Part shown: in pieces, positions 1 to 6,095 of the stretch
Layout of the letters: every line of letters begins with the position of its first letter
Numbering within the stretch: position 1 is the first letter of the stretch
From: an uncultured Lachnospiraceae bacterium
GTDB taxonomy: Bacteria > Bacillota > Clostridia > Lachnospirales > Lachnospiraceae
NCBI GenBank assembly: GCA_910577065.1
Contig: CAJTLD010000143.1
Coordinates: forward strand, 1 to 6,180
Direction: 5' to 3'
Length of the DNA: 6,180 nt
The notes under the pieces: generated by a model
What the model was told of the DNA's origin: nothing
Seen by the model: only the letters and a program-made list of their open reading frames with translations
The model's database searches: none
Position numbers and translations under genes: made by a program

Positions 1-1
1 C

Positions 2-445
2 CTCGTCTTGGATTTGGAAAAGACGGCTGCGGATCGCATGGCGCGGGTCAGGTTTGATCCGATTGAGGGAATGGCTGTCTGCTGCCGGATTTGCGGATTT
101 TGGGTAAATGGCGAAGAACAAGTTCTTTTCCCAGTCAACGCGTCCGGGGAACAGGAAGGGCGGGATGTGTTTTATACGGCGGATCCGCAGTATGAATACA
201 TCGGTAAAGAGACGCAGGTAATCCGGCAGATTGCCGTTTCGTTTGAACTGAAAGCGCTTTCCATATGGGAAATGGCACGGACGCTGGAAGCAAGCAACGG
301 GCAAATTGCCAGGGAAAGGCAGAAATACAGGGCGGAGGCGGAAGAATACAGGCAGGAGATAGAGAGGCTTTCGGCGGAAGTGGAATACAGGGGGCGTTTG
401 TTCTGGCGCCTCAGAAGAAGATTTAGGAGGAAAAATACGTGTTAA
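2..445 (+). CDS. C-terminal part of a surface-polysaccharide biosynthesis protein (5' end outside window)
   Basis: The reading frame is open to the left edge, so this is the tail of a longer protein; the TTG at base 8 is only the first start-like codon and has no ribosome binding site. The visible part has two sections. Bases about 45-255 encode a probable beta-rich domain with an RFDP motif (50-61) and an ADPQYEY segment (179-199). I recall this RFDP...DPQ pattern from C-terminal accessory domains of glycosyltransferases and methyltransferases in Firmicute rhamnan-type clusters, but could not search for it. Bases about 269-391 encode a charged coiled coil with heptad-spaced Tyr-Arg pairs, followed by a strongly basic tail (RLRRRFRRK) that could touch membrane phospholipid or a partner protein. 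The stop overlaps the start of the permease gene by 7 bases, which suggests translational coupling. No catalytic motif is visible, so the enzyme class is unknown. It could instead be the C-terminal region of a Wzt-like ATPase, which I think less likely because of the coiled coil. Confidence 0.7.
   Translation, partial: LVLDLEKTAADRMARVRFDPIEGMAVCCRICGFWVNGEEQVLFPVNASGEQEGRDVFYTADPQYEYIGKETQVIRQIAVSFELKALSIWEMARTLEASNGQIARERQKYRAEAEEYRQEIERLSAEVEYRGRLFWRLRRRFRRKNTC
324..391 (+). repeat. Three copies of an 8-base word in coiled-coil coding DNA
   Basis: The word AATACAGG occurs at 324-331, 345-352 and 384-391. The first two copies are 21 bases apart, exactly seven codons, so each places a Tyr-Arg pair at the same position of successive heptads; the third is 39 bases (13 codons) further on. 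The surrounding codons (GCGGAGGCGGAA and GCGGAAGTGGAA) are also similar. This fits a coiled coil grown by short in-frame duplication, though selection for heptad spacing and codon bias could produce the same pattern. Confidence 0.5.
425..430 (+). promoter_or_regulatory. Ribosome binding site of the ABC permease
   Basis: AGGAGG lies 8 bases before the GTG at 439 and inside the end of the upstream gene. It fixes GTG as the start and, with the 7-base overlap, suggests that ribosomes finishing the upstream gene feed the permease. Confidence 0.8.
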
Positions 446-1221
446 AACAGATCATAACGCACAGAAAAAGCTTTTTTGAACTATCCAGGAATGATTTTAA
501 AGCAAAGTATGCCAATTCGCTTTTAGGGGCTGTCTGGGCGTTTGTAATACCGCTTGTGATTATTTTGGTTTTGTGGTTTGTCTTTGAACGGGGGCTTCGC
601 GCGCTTCCGGTCGGCGACGTGCCGTTTATGCTTTTTTACATTCCGGCGTTTATTGCATGGAACTTTTTCTCGGAGGCGTTTTCTTCTTCCTGCGGCTGCC
701 TGAGGGAATACAGCTATGTAGTGAAAAAGATGAAATTTGAGGTGCGGCTTTTGCCGGTCATAAAAATATTGTCTGCTTTTTATGTACATTTCTTTTTTAT
801 CCTGTTTGCATTCGCCGTATTTATGGCGTATGGGTGGATGCCCTCTTTGTATAACCTGCAGGTTGCGTATTATCTGATCTGCCTTCTGGTTTTGCTATTG
901 GCGCTGTCGTTTTTGTTTTCATCGCTGGCGGCTTTTTCCGGCGATGTAAATAATATCGTATCTGTAATTTTACAGGTGGGATTTTGGGCGACTCCGATTA
1001 TCTGGTCGTCGGACAGCATGCCGCCTAAGGTGCAGATGATATTAAAGCTGAATCCGATGTACTATATCTGCAACGGTTATCGGGAAAGCTTTGTATACAA
1101 AACATGGTTCTGGGAAAGCCCGGCGCTGACGGCCTATTTCTGGGCGGTTACGCTGTTCTTGCTTTTGGTGGGGACATATGTTTTTAAAAGGCTGCGGCCT
1201 CAGTTTTCGGATGTGTTATAG
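439..1221 (+). CDS. ABC-2 type polysaccharide export permease (Wzm/TagG family)
   Basis: This is the membrane subunit of an ABC exporter that moves lipid-linked polysaccharide (rhamnan, teichoic acid or O-antigen type) across the cytoplasmic membrane. At 260 residues it has the usual family length. Family features are visible: an N-terminal cytoplasmic amphipathic stretch, then KAKYANSLLGAVW (residues 21-33) leading into the first membrane span; further hydrophobic segments near 32-50, 62-80, 106-131, 140-165, 170-189 and 230-248; the WATPIIW segment (183-189); the NPMYYICNGYRESF block (205-218); and the C-terminal RLRPQFSDVL ending. The start is GTG, chosen because AGGAGG sits 8 bases upstream. 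It overlaps the preceding gene by 7 bases and is followed after 23 bases by a glycosyltransferase. The required ATPase partner (Wzt/TagH type) is not the next gene, as it often is in this family, and is not elsewhere in the window. I am confident of the family; the exported glycan is inferred from the neighbours. Confidence 0.93.
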   Translation: MLKQIITHRKSFFELSRNDFKAKYANSLLGAVWAFVIPLVIILVLWFVFERGLRALPVGDVPFMLFYIPAFIAWNFFSEAFSSSCGCLREYSYVVKKMKFEVRLLPVIKILSAFYVHFFFILFAFAVFMAYGWMPSLYNLQVAYYLICLLVLLLALSFLFSSLAAFSGDVNNIVSVILQVGFWATPIIWSSDSMPPKVQMILKLNPMYYICNGYRESFVYKTWFWESPALTAYFWAVTLFLLLVGTYVFKRLRPQFSDVL

Positions 1222-1231
1222 AATGCGGGTT

Positions 1232-1237
1232 GAGGAG
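1232..1237 (+). promoter_or_regulatory. Ribosome binding site that sets the glycosyltransferase start
   Basis: GAGGAG ends 7 bases before the ATG at 1245. An in-frame TTG at 1230 would overlap this site and lacks its own, so ATG 1245 is the better start. Confidence 0.8.
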
Positions 1238-1244
1238 AAAAATT

Positions 1245-2921
1245 ATGGATATCATATACGTTTCATATAATTCCCAAAAATGGATCGATATGTGCTTTGG
1301 TTCTTTGTTAAAATCGGATTATGACCTGAAAAAAGTAAACGTGTGGATTGTTGACAACGCTTCCACAGATCGTACAACGGAGAGTTTAAAGCAGTTTCAA
1401 AGCAGTCATGGAGCCTCGTTTGGCAGTTTTTCCATACTGGAATCCGAACAAAACCTTGGTTTTGGAAAAGCGAATAATCTGGGATTTCAAAATGGAAAAG
1501 ATGAGATTGCCTGTTTTTTTAATATTGATACGGAAGTTTATCCGGATACGCTGCGTAAGCTGGAAGAAGATATAAGCGCATCAGAAGATGAAGTCGGGCT
1601 GTGGGAACTGCGCCAGTTTCCATATGAGCATCCGAAGCTTTACGATCCGCTGACGCATGAGGGAACCTGGAGCAGCGGGGCCGCGTTTGCGGTCAGGCGC
1701 AGCGTCTTTACACAGGCAGGCGGTTTCGACGAAGCGATTTTTATGTATGCGGAGGATGTGGACCTAAGCTGGCGTATCCGTTCGTTTGGCTACAAATTAA
1801 AATATGTGCCCAAAGCAGTGATCACCCATTATGCGTACCAGAAAGCAAACGAGGTAAAGCCTGCCCAGCATGTCAACAGTGTAATTAACAACCTGCTGCT
1901 GCGCTATCGGTTCGGCGGCCCGCTTACCATTTTAAAGGGACATTACCGTTTCCTGCGCTGTATGTCGGCGCCCGAGGCGTTTCCCGGTTCAAAAAAGCTT
2001 TTGTTATTGGCATATCTTAAGCATTTTGGCAAAATTGCCCATTTTCGCAAAAAATCCTTTTTGGGGCCGCATAAAAAAGGGGTGGCGCAGTTTATCGGTT
2101 TTGATTATTCCGCGAACCGCCAGGGCGCGTTTTATGAAAATGAATTTCCCGATGAAACGCCGCTGGTATCGGTGATTGTAAGAACCTGCGGCAGGCCAAA
2201 AGTCCTGCGGGAAACGCTGCTTTCCCTGCGGGCGCAGACCTATCCGAATGTGGAAGTGGTTGTGGTGGAAGACGGGGAAGACTGCGCCGGGAAGATGATC
2301 CGGGAGGAATTTTCCGATTTGAATATCTTATACCATGCGACCGGGGAAAAGGTGGGCCGCTCCAAGGCCGGGAATACGGCGATGGAACTTGCGCACGGGA
2401 CGTATTTGAATTTTCTGGATGACGACGATTTGTTCTATGCGGATCACATTGAAGTTTTGGTAAAGACGCTGGAGCGGACTAAAAACAGGGCGGCGTATGC
2501 CTATGCGTTTGAAACTCCGGTGGATGTGGAAAGCCGCGATCCATATATTTATAAGGTGCATCATTATCTGGAAGTCTACAAAACGAAATTTAACCGGGTG
2601 GAGTTATGCTATCACAATTATATTCCAATCCAGTGCATTATGTTTGAAAAAAGCCTGTTTGAAGAATACGGCGGGCTGGATGAAAGCCTGGACGCGCTGG
2701 AGGACTGGGATCTTTGGGTAAGATATGCCTGCCATACGGATTTTGATACGGTGGAAAAGACAACTTCCGTATACCGTGTGCCGCAGAAGCGGGATGTCAG
2801 CGAAAAGCGCCAGAAGGAACTCGACGACGCTTTGCTGTTAGTCCGGGAAAAACATAAATCATATGTGCAGCGGGTCAGCGCATATGACCTGGCAATGGCA
2901 TACGAAAAACAGTTAAATTAA
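1245..2921 (+). CDS. Bifunctional glycosyltransferase with two GT2 domains
   Basis: A 558-residue cytoplasmic protein with two GT-A fold, family 2 domains in tandem, each expected to transfer a sugar from a nucleotide donor to a growing glycan. Domain 1 (about 1-230) begins with IIYVSYNS, has VDNASTD (36-42), a DXD-like NIDTE (93-97) and a YAEDVDLSWR block (168-177) with the probable catalytic base Asp171. This pattern resembles WbbL/rhamnosyltransferase-type GT2 enzymes. A linker with basic residues (about 231-300) follows. Domain 2 (about 305-515) begins with VSVIVRT (308-314), has VEDGED (341-346), a DDDD metal and nucleotide site (392-395), and an LEDWDLWVR block (485-493). Both domains keep their key acidic residues, so both look active. 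The ATG at 1245 is preferred over an in-frame TTG at 1230 because of GAGGAG at 1232-1237. It lies between the export permease and the acyltransferase, consistent with building the exported polysaccharide. Donor and linkage cannot be read from sequence; rhamnose is a guess from context. Confidence 0.92.
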   Translation: MDIIYVSYNSQKWIDMCFGSLLKSDYDLKKVNVWIVDNASTDRTTESLKQFQSSHGASFGSFSILESEQNLGFGKANNLGFQNGKDEIACFFNIDTEVYPDTLRKLEEDISASEDEVGLWELRQFPYEHPKLYDPLTHEGTWSSGAAFAVRRSVFTQAGGFDEAIFMYAEDVDLSWRIRSFGYKLKYVPKAVITHYAYQKANEVKPAQHVNSVINNLLLRYRFGGPLTILKGHYRFLRCMSAPEAFPGSKKLLLLAYLKHFGKIAHFRKKSFLGPHKKGVAQFIGFDYSANRQGAFYENEFPDETPLVSVIVRTCGRPKVLRETLLSLRAQTYPNVEVVVVEDGEDCAGKMIREEFSDLNILYHATGEKVGRSKAGNTAMELAHGTYLNFLDDDDLFYADHIEVLVKTLERTKNRAAYAYAFETPVDVESRDPYIYKVHHYLEVYKTKFNRVELCYHNYIPIQCIMFEKSLFEEYGGLDESLDALEDWDLWVRYACHTDFDTVEKTTSVYRVPQKRDVSEKRQKELDDALLLVREKHKSYVQRVSAYDLAMAYEKQLN

Positions 2922-2938
2922 CGGCTGTTTGCCTGCGG

Positions 2939-2943
2939 GGAGG
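2939..2943 (+). promoter_or_regulatory. Ribosome binding site of the acyltransferase
   Basis: GGAGG lies 5 bases before the ATG at 2949, within the purine-rich tract 2937-2947. It fills most of the 27-base gap after the glycosyltransferase stop. Confidence 0.75.
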
Positions 2944-2948
2944 GGAGT

Positions 2949-4016
2949 ATGGAGCCAAGAGAAAATAATTTTGGGATGATTCGTCTGATAGGCGCGTTTT
3001 TGGTAATCTCGGGCCATATGTTTGTCCTGACCGGGCAAACAAAGGTTCCTTCGATATTTTTTACGACGGTTAACGCGGCAGGGCTTGCGATATTTTTTAC
3101 GATTGGCGGTTATCTGATAACGTTAAGCTGGCTGAGGGATCCGCACTTTTTACGGTATATCACAAAGAGAATATTCCGTATTTTTCCGGCGTTTACCGCA
3201 TGTATCTTTTTTACGGTATTTGTGATAGGACCGCTTGCTACGGAACTTTCTTTTACGGAATATATAAACAGCCGGGAGACATGGGAATATCTGAAAAACT
3301 GTTATTTTACAATCCGGTTTTCATTGCCGGGCGTATTTACGCAAAATCCGTCGGCAGGCGTTGTAAACGGTTCTATTTGGTGTCTGCCGGTTGAGTTTAT
3401 GATGTATTTGATTGTGCCGGTTTACGTCAGTATTGGGAATCAAATGCCTTTGCCCGCAAAGAGGACGTTTTATGGGATCTGCACGGTTATCATTATGGGT
3501 GTGGGCGCGGTCTGGTCAGCGTGGTTTTATGAAACGCATTATTTATTTTTAGGGATGGATTTTTCTCAGGTTATCAGCGTCGTGCCCTATTATTTTGCCG
3601 GAGCGCTGGTAGCGCTGTGTAAATTAGAGGGAATCCTGGATCTGCAGGCTGCCGTGGCGGTTCTGCTGGTGGCTGCGGGACTTAATTATGTTCCGGCCCT
3701 GTTTTCCTATTTGGGCAGGTTTCTTGTGATACCATATGTTGTTCTGTCTCTGGCTTTGGTGGAAAAGCCGGTTTTTGCATCCTGCGGCCTGTTTCGTTCG
3801 GGCGTGCTGCCGGACATTTCTTACGGAATGTTTCTGTTTAGCTTTGTGATACAGCAGTTTTTGATCCAGATATTTGTTTCATACCGCATTTCGCTGAACG
3901 TATGGCTATTGATGGGGCTTACCATCCTGTGTTCTATCCTGTTTGGCGTATTGACCGAGCGGTGCGTGGAACGGCCGGCGGGTTTTTTGTGTAAGAAAAT
4001 ACTGCAGAAAATATAG
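2949..4016 (+). CDS. Membrane O-acyltransferase, acyltransferase-3 (OafA-like) family
   Basis: A 355-residue polytopic membrane protein of the family that moves acyl groups, usually acetyl, onto surface polysaccharides. Visible hallmarks are Arg12 and His23 in the first segment (R-x10-H, with SGHMF at 21-25), the KRIFRIFPAF block (73-82) after the second span, the GSIWCLPVEFMMY block (141-153) with the conserved Trp144 and Glu149, and a late DISYGMFLFSFVIQQ segment (289-303) before the final span and ERCVERP (337-343). In many relatives the late segment reads Y-L-x-H; here there is no His, a variation also known in polysaccharide O-acetyltransferases. About ten hydrophobic segments are seen, the usual number, and there is no C-terminal SGNH domain, so it is the short, stand-alone form. 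The start is supported by GGAGG at 2939-2943. Its place between a glycosyltransferase and an LtaS-like enzyme suggests it decorates the same glycan. Acetyl as the acyl group is an inference; succinyl or another group is possible. Confidence 0.9.
   Translation: MEPRENNFGMIRLIGAFLVISGHMFVLTGQTKVPSIFFTTVNAAGLAIFFTIGGYLITLSWLRDPHFLRYITKRIFRIFPAFTACIFFTVFVIGPLATELSFTEYINSRETWEYLKNCYFTIRFSLPGVFTQNPSAGVVNGSIWCLPVEFMMYLIVPVYVSIGNQMPLPAKRTFYGICTVIIMGVGAVWSAWFYETHYLFLGMDFSQVISVVPYYFAGALVALCKLEGILDLQAAVAVLLVAAGLNYVPALFSYLGRFLVIPYVVLSLALVEKPVFASCGLFRSGVLPDISYGMFLFSFVIQQFLIQIFVSYRISLNVWLLMGLTILCSILFGVLTERCVERPAGFLCKKILQKI
3052..3102 (+). repeat. Exact 15-base direct repeat inside the acyltransferase gene
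   Basis: CGATATTTTTTACGA occurs at 3052-3066 and again at 3088-3102, in the same reading frame and 36 bases (12 codons) apart. It encodes Ile-Phe-Phe-Thr in two nearby positions of the second hydrophobic segment. A related form (ATCTTTTTTACGG, 3204-3216) encodes a third Ile-Phe-Phe-Thr. Codon preference in a Phe-rich membrane segment may explain it, but the exact copies could recombine to delete 12 codons. Confidence 0.55.
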
Positions 4017-4024
4017 GAGATAAC

Positions 4025-4028
4025 GGAG
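4025..4028 (+). promoter_or_regulatory. Ribosome binding site of the LtaS-like gene
   Basis: GGAG lies 5 bases before the ATG at 4034. A second AGGAG at 4015-4019 overlaps the acyltransferase stop codon but is 14 bases away, which is too far to be optimal. The tight 17-base gap suggests coupled translation. Confidence 0.6.
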
Positions 4029-4033
4029 CGGAT

Positions 4034-6007
4034 ATGATAGAATATGATAAAAGGAGACTTCATGCTGCATGTGTAACGGCATTTTTGTTCGTCCTGTTCT
4101 TTGCGGCGGTAAGCCCGCAGATAAGGCAGTTTGAAAAAACAGATATTTTTGTATATGAAATTTTTTATGCGCTCTTTTTGGGGCTTACCTGCCTGACGGC
4201 GCTTTTTTCGGGACGCAGCCTGCCTGAAAAAAAGAAACGCGCGTATGCGGTTCTTTTATTTGCCATTATGCCTTCGGCCAGCTTTGCCATGTTTGAAGTG
4301 GTTTCCGGCAATATCCGGACGGTGCTTGCCAATGGGACGGGTATCATTTTGATGAACCTGTTTTTATGGTATCTGCTGTATTTTGCGGCCTTTGCCGTAA
4401 CTAACCGTGTGCGGACCGCGATTCTTTTGATGAACGCGCTGTCCTACCTGCTTGCGGTAGCCAATGCTTTTGTAGTAAGCTTCCGGGGGCAGCCGATTAT
4501 GCCCATGGATTTAAATTCGCTGCGGACGGCGGCTACGGTAGCCTCAGAGTTTGATTATACGTTAACTCCGGAAATGATTTTAATGGGGCTTATGATGCTG
4601 CTTTGCAGTTTATGCGCCTGGAATGTAAACTGCCGCCTGACGGCCCGGAACGTGCGTCTGGCTTTTGTGGTCATATCTGCAGTTTGTTTCTTTGGGGTGT
4701 ATGACAGTAATGCAGCCAAAGCCGCCGTCCGGAAAGCCGGAGCCAGCGGGCTGGATTTTTTCCGGTTTAATGAGACTTACAAAGTAAACGGTTATCTGTT
4801 AAGCACGCTGCAAAGTATCTGGTCTTTGACGATTGAAAAGCCGGCGGGTTATTCTGCGGCAAAAGTAAAAGAGCTTGCGGATTCCGTAGAACAGGCGCCG
4901 GCCGAAGAAACGCAGCTTCCGGAAAATATTATTGTGATTATGAATGAATCTTTCGCGGATTTATCCGTGTTAGGTGATGTTTCCGTATCGGAGGAAGTGC
5001 TGCCGTTTACAAACAGCCTGACCGAAAATACGGTAAAAGGAAACTTATATGTGTCGATCCATGGAGGAGGAACCGCCAATTCAGAATTTGAGTTTTTGAC
5101 TGGCAACAGCATTGCCTTTCTCCCGGCAGGCGCCGTAGCGTATCAGATGTATATCGACGAAGGGGATTCGTCTATCGTATCGGTGCTCAATGAGAACGGA
5201 TACAAGACGGTTGCGTTTCACCCGTATAATAAAACAAATTACAACAGGCCGAAAGTATACGGGGCATACGGGTTTGATTCCTATATTGGCAAAGGCGACC
5301 GGAAATTTAAAAAACTCCGCGGTTATACTTCGGATTTATCCGATTATAAAACATTGATTGATTTGTATGAAGAAAAAGAAGCCGGGGAAAAGCTTTTTGT
5401 TTTTAATGTGACGGTTCAAAACCATGGGGGTTATAATGACGAGGGATATGAAAGTGCGGTTTTTCTGACCGATTATCCCGGACAATTTCCGGAAGCAGAG
5501 CAGTACCTGACCCTGATGCAGGAATCGGATCGGGCGTTTCAGATGTTAATCGATTATTTTTCTAAAGTAGAAGAACGGACTGCGGTTTTACTGTTCGGGG
5601 ATCATCAGCCGTTTTTGGGAATGGACTTTTATGAAGCGGTCATCGGCGAAGCGGAAACAGAGATTCAAAATATCGAAGAGTTTCAGAAAAAACTGGTGAC
5701 GCCATATGTACTTTGGACAAATTACAATATAGACGCCGTACAGGAGGAACATATCAGCACAAATTTCCTGGGGAGTTACTTTTTAAAGTCGCTTGGGTTT
5801 CAGCTTCCAAAGTACAATCAGTTTTTACTGGATCTGCAGCAAAATGTATTTCCTGCGCTGAATATCAGCGGCTACCTGGACAAACAGGGGAATATGCATT
5901 ATATTTGGGATGAAAATGAGTATCAGGAACTATTAAACCAGTACTGGATGTTTGAGTACAATAATTTATTTGACAACAGAAAGCGTTTGAAAGGTTTTTT
6001 TGAATAA
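4034..6007 (+). CDS. LtaS-like membrane phosphotransferase (probable glycerol phosphate transferase acting on a glycan)
   Basis: A 657-residue protein with a polytopic membrane half and an extracellular alkaline-phosphatase/sulfatase-fold domain of the lipoteichoic acid synthase family. Hydrophobic segments lie near 10-26, 37-58, 70-90, 101-122, 127-149, 180-197 and 207-223, more than the five of LtaS. The catalytic domain runs from about 297 to 595. It shows NIIVIMNESFADL (298-310) with the metal ligand Glu305, HGGGTANSEFEFLTG (343-357) with the nucleophile Thr347, a FHPYNKTNYNRPKVY block (395-409), VQNHGGY (461-467) with His464, and FGDHQPF (521-527) with Asp523 and His524. All the residues expected for a Mn-dependent Thr-phosphointermediate enzyme are present, so it should be active. 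A tail of about 60 residues rich in aromatic and acidic residues follows. LtaS uses phosphatidylglycerol; the streptococcal relative GacH moves glycerol phosphate onto a cell-wall rhamnan. The glycan-cluster setting favours a GacH-like role over true LTA synthesis. Phosphoethanolamine transfer is an alternative. Confidence 0.9.
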   Translation: MIEYDKRRLHAACVTAFLFVLFFAAVSPQIRQFEKTDIFVYEIFYALFLGLTCLTALFSGRSLPEKKKRAYAVLLFAIMPSASFAMFEVVSGNIRTVLANGTGIILMNLFLWYLLYFAAFAVTNRVRTAILLMNALSYLLAVANAFVVSFRGQPIMPMDLNSLRTAATVASEFDYTLTPEMILMGLMMLLCSLCAWNVNCRLTARNVRLAFVVISAVCFFGVYDSNAAKAAVRKAGASGLDFFRFNETYKVNGYLLSTLQSIWSLTIEKPAGYSAAKVKELADSVEQAPAEETQLPENIIVIMNESFADLSVLGDVSVSEEVLPFTNSLTENTVKGNLYVSIHGGGTANSEFEFLTGNSIAFLPAGAVAYQMYIDEGDSSIVSVLNENGYKTVAFHPYNKTNYNRPKVYGAYGFDSYIGKGDRKFKKLRGYTSDLSDYKTLIDLYEEKEAGEKLFVFNVTVQNHGGYNDEGYESAVFLTDYPGQFPEAEQYLTLMQESDRAFQMLIDYFSKVEERTAVLLFGDHQPFLGMDFYEAVIGEAETEIQNIEEFQKKLVTPYVLWTNYNIDAVQEEHISTNFLGSYFLKSLGFQLPKYNQFLLDLQQNVFPALNISGYLDKQGNMHYIWDENEYQELLNQYWMFEYNNLFDNRKRLKGFFE

Positions 6008-6040
6008 GCGGGCGTTTTTCATTTTATTTTTAAGACAGCT

Positions 6041-6065
6041 GGCTATGATGAAAGAAGTCATAGTC
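6041..6065 (+). repeat. Inverted repeat able to form an RNA hairpin in the leader
   Basis: GGCTATGA (6041-6048) pairs with TCATAGTC (6058-6065) around a 9-base loop, giving an 8-bp stem with one G-U pair. It lies 16 bases before the ribosome binding site at 6082-6088. It could be a weak transcript-stability or attenuation element or a protein-binding site, but the stem is short and AT-rich and chance is possible. Confidence 0.4.
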
Positions 6066-6081
6066 AAAAAGGTTTGGAAGT

Positions 6082-6088
6082 GGAGGTG
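6082..6088 (+). promoter_or_regulatory. Ribosome binding site that sets the nucleotidyltransferase start
   Basis: GGAGGTG ends 7 bases before the ATG at 6096. In-frame ATGs at 6045 and 6048 lack such a site and would add a 16-17 residue basic extension not expected in the family, so ATG 6096 is preferred. Confidence 0.8.
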
Positions 6089-6095
6089 CACATAT

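Larger units (their letters stand above)
6008..6095 (+). other. 88-base intergenic leader, longest gap in the window
   Basis: This is the only gap above 30 bases. It holds a T-rich stretch (6015-6031), an inverted repeat (6041-6065) and the ribosome binding site of the next gene. No clear sigma-70 type promoter is seen: TATGAT at 6044-6049 resembles a -10 box but has no good -35 box 16-18 bases upstream. No intrinsic terminator is seen either, because the hairpin is followed by A residues, not T. Read-through from the LtaS-like gene is therefore the simplest reading. Confidence 0.6.

Noticed and set aside
523..789. Reverse-strand ORF of 88 codons opposite the permease
   Set aside because: It lies wholly inside a well-supported gene, has a basic low-complexity product, and shows no ribosome binding site or recognisable domain.
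1230..1244. TTG at 1230 as the glycosyltransferase start
   Set aside because: It overlaps the GAGGAG site that serves ATG 1245 and would add five residues before the first beta strand of the GT2 fold.
1514..1520. Run of seven T in the glycosyltransferase gene as a phase-variable tract
   Set aside because: It encodes Phe-Phe just before the NIDTE motif and is short for a slippage switch; slippage would destroy the enzyme, but nothing shows that it is used.
2328..2721. Overlapping ORFs on both strands inside the glycosyltransferase
   Set aside because: They are shadows of the second GT2 domain; their products show no recognisable motifs.
4849..5112. Reverse-strand ORF of 87 codons opposite the LtaS-like catalytic region
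   Set aside because: It covers the codons for the catalytic Glu and Thr motifs of the forward gene, which explain the base pattern.
6044..6049. TATGAT as a -10 promoter box
   Set aside because: No acceptable -35 box is found 16-18 bases upstream and no proper extended -10, so it is not called as a promoter.
6041..6070. Intrinsic terminator after the LtaS-like gene
   Set aside because: The hairpin is AT-rich and followed by AAAAA, not a T tract, on the + strand; on the - strand it is also not followed by a T tract.
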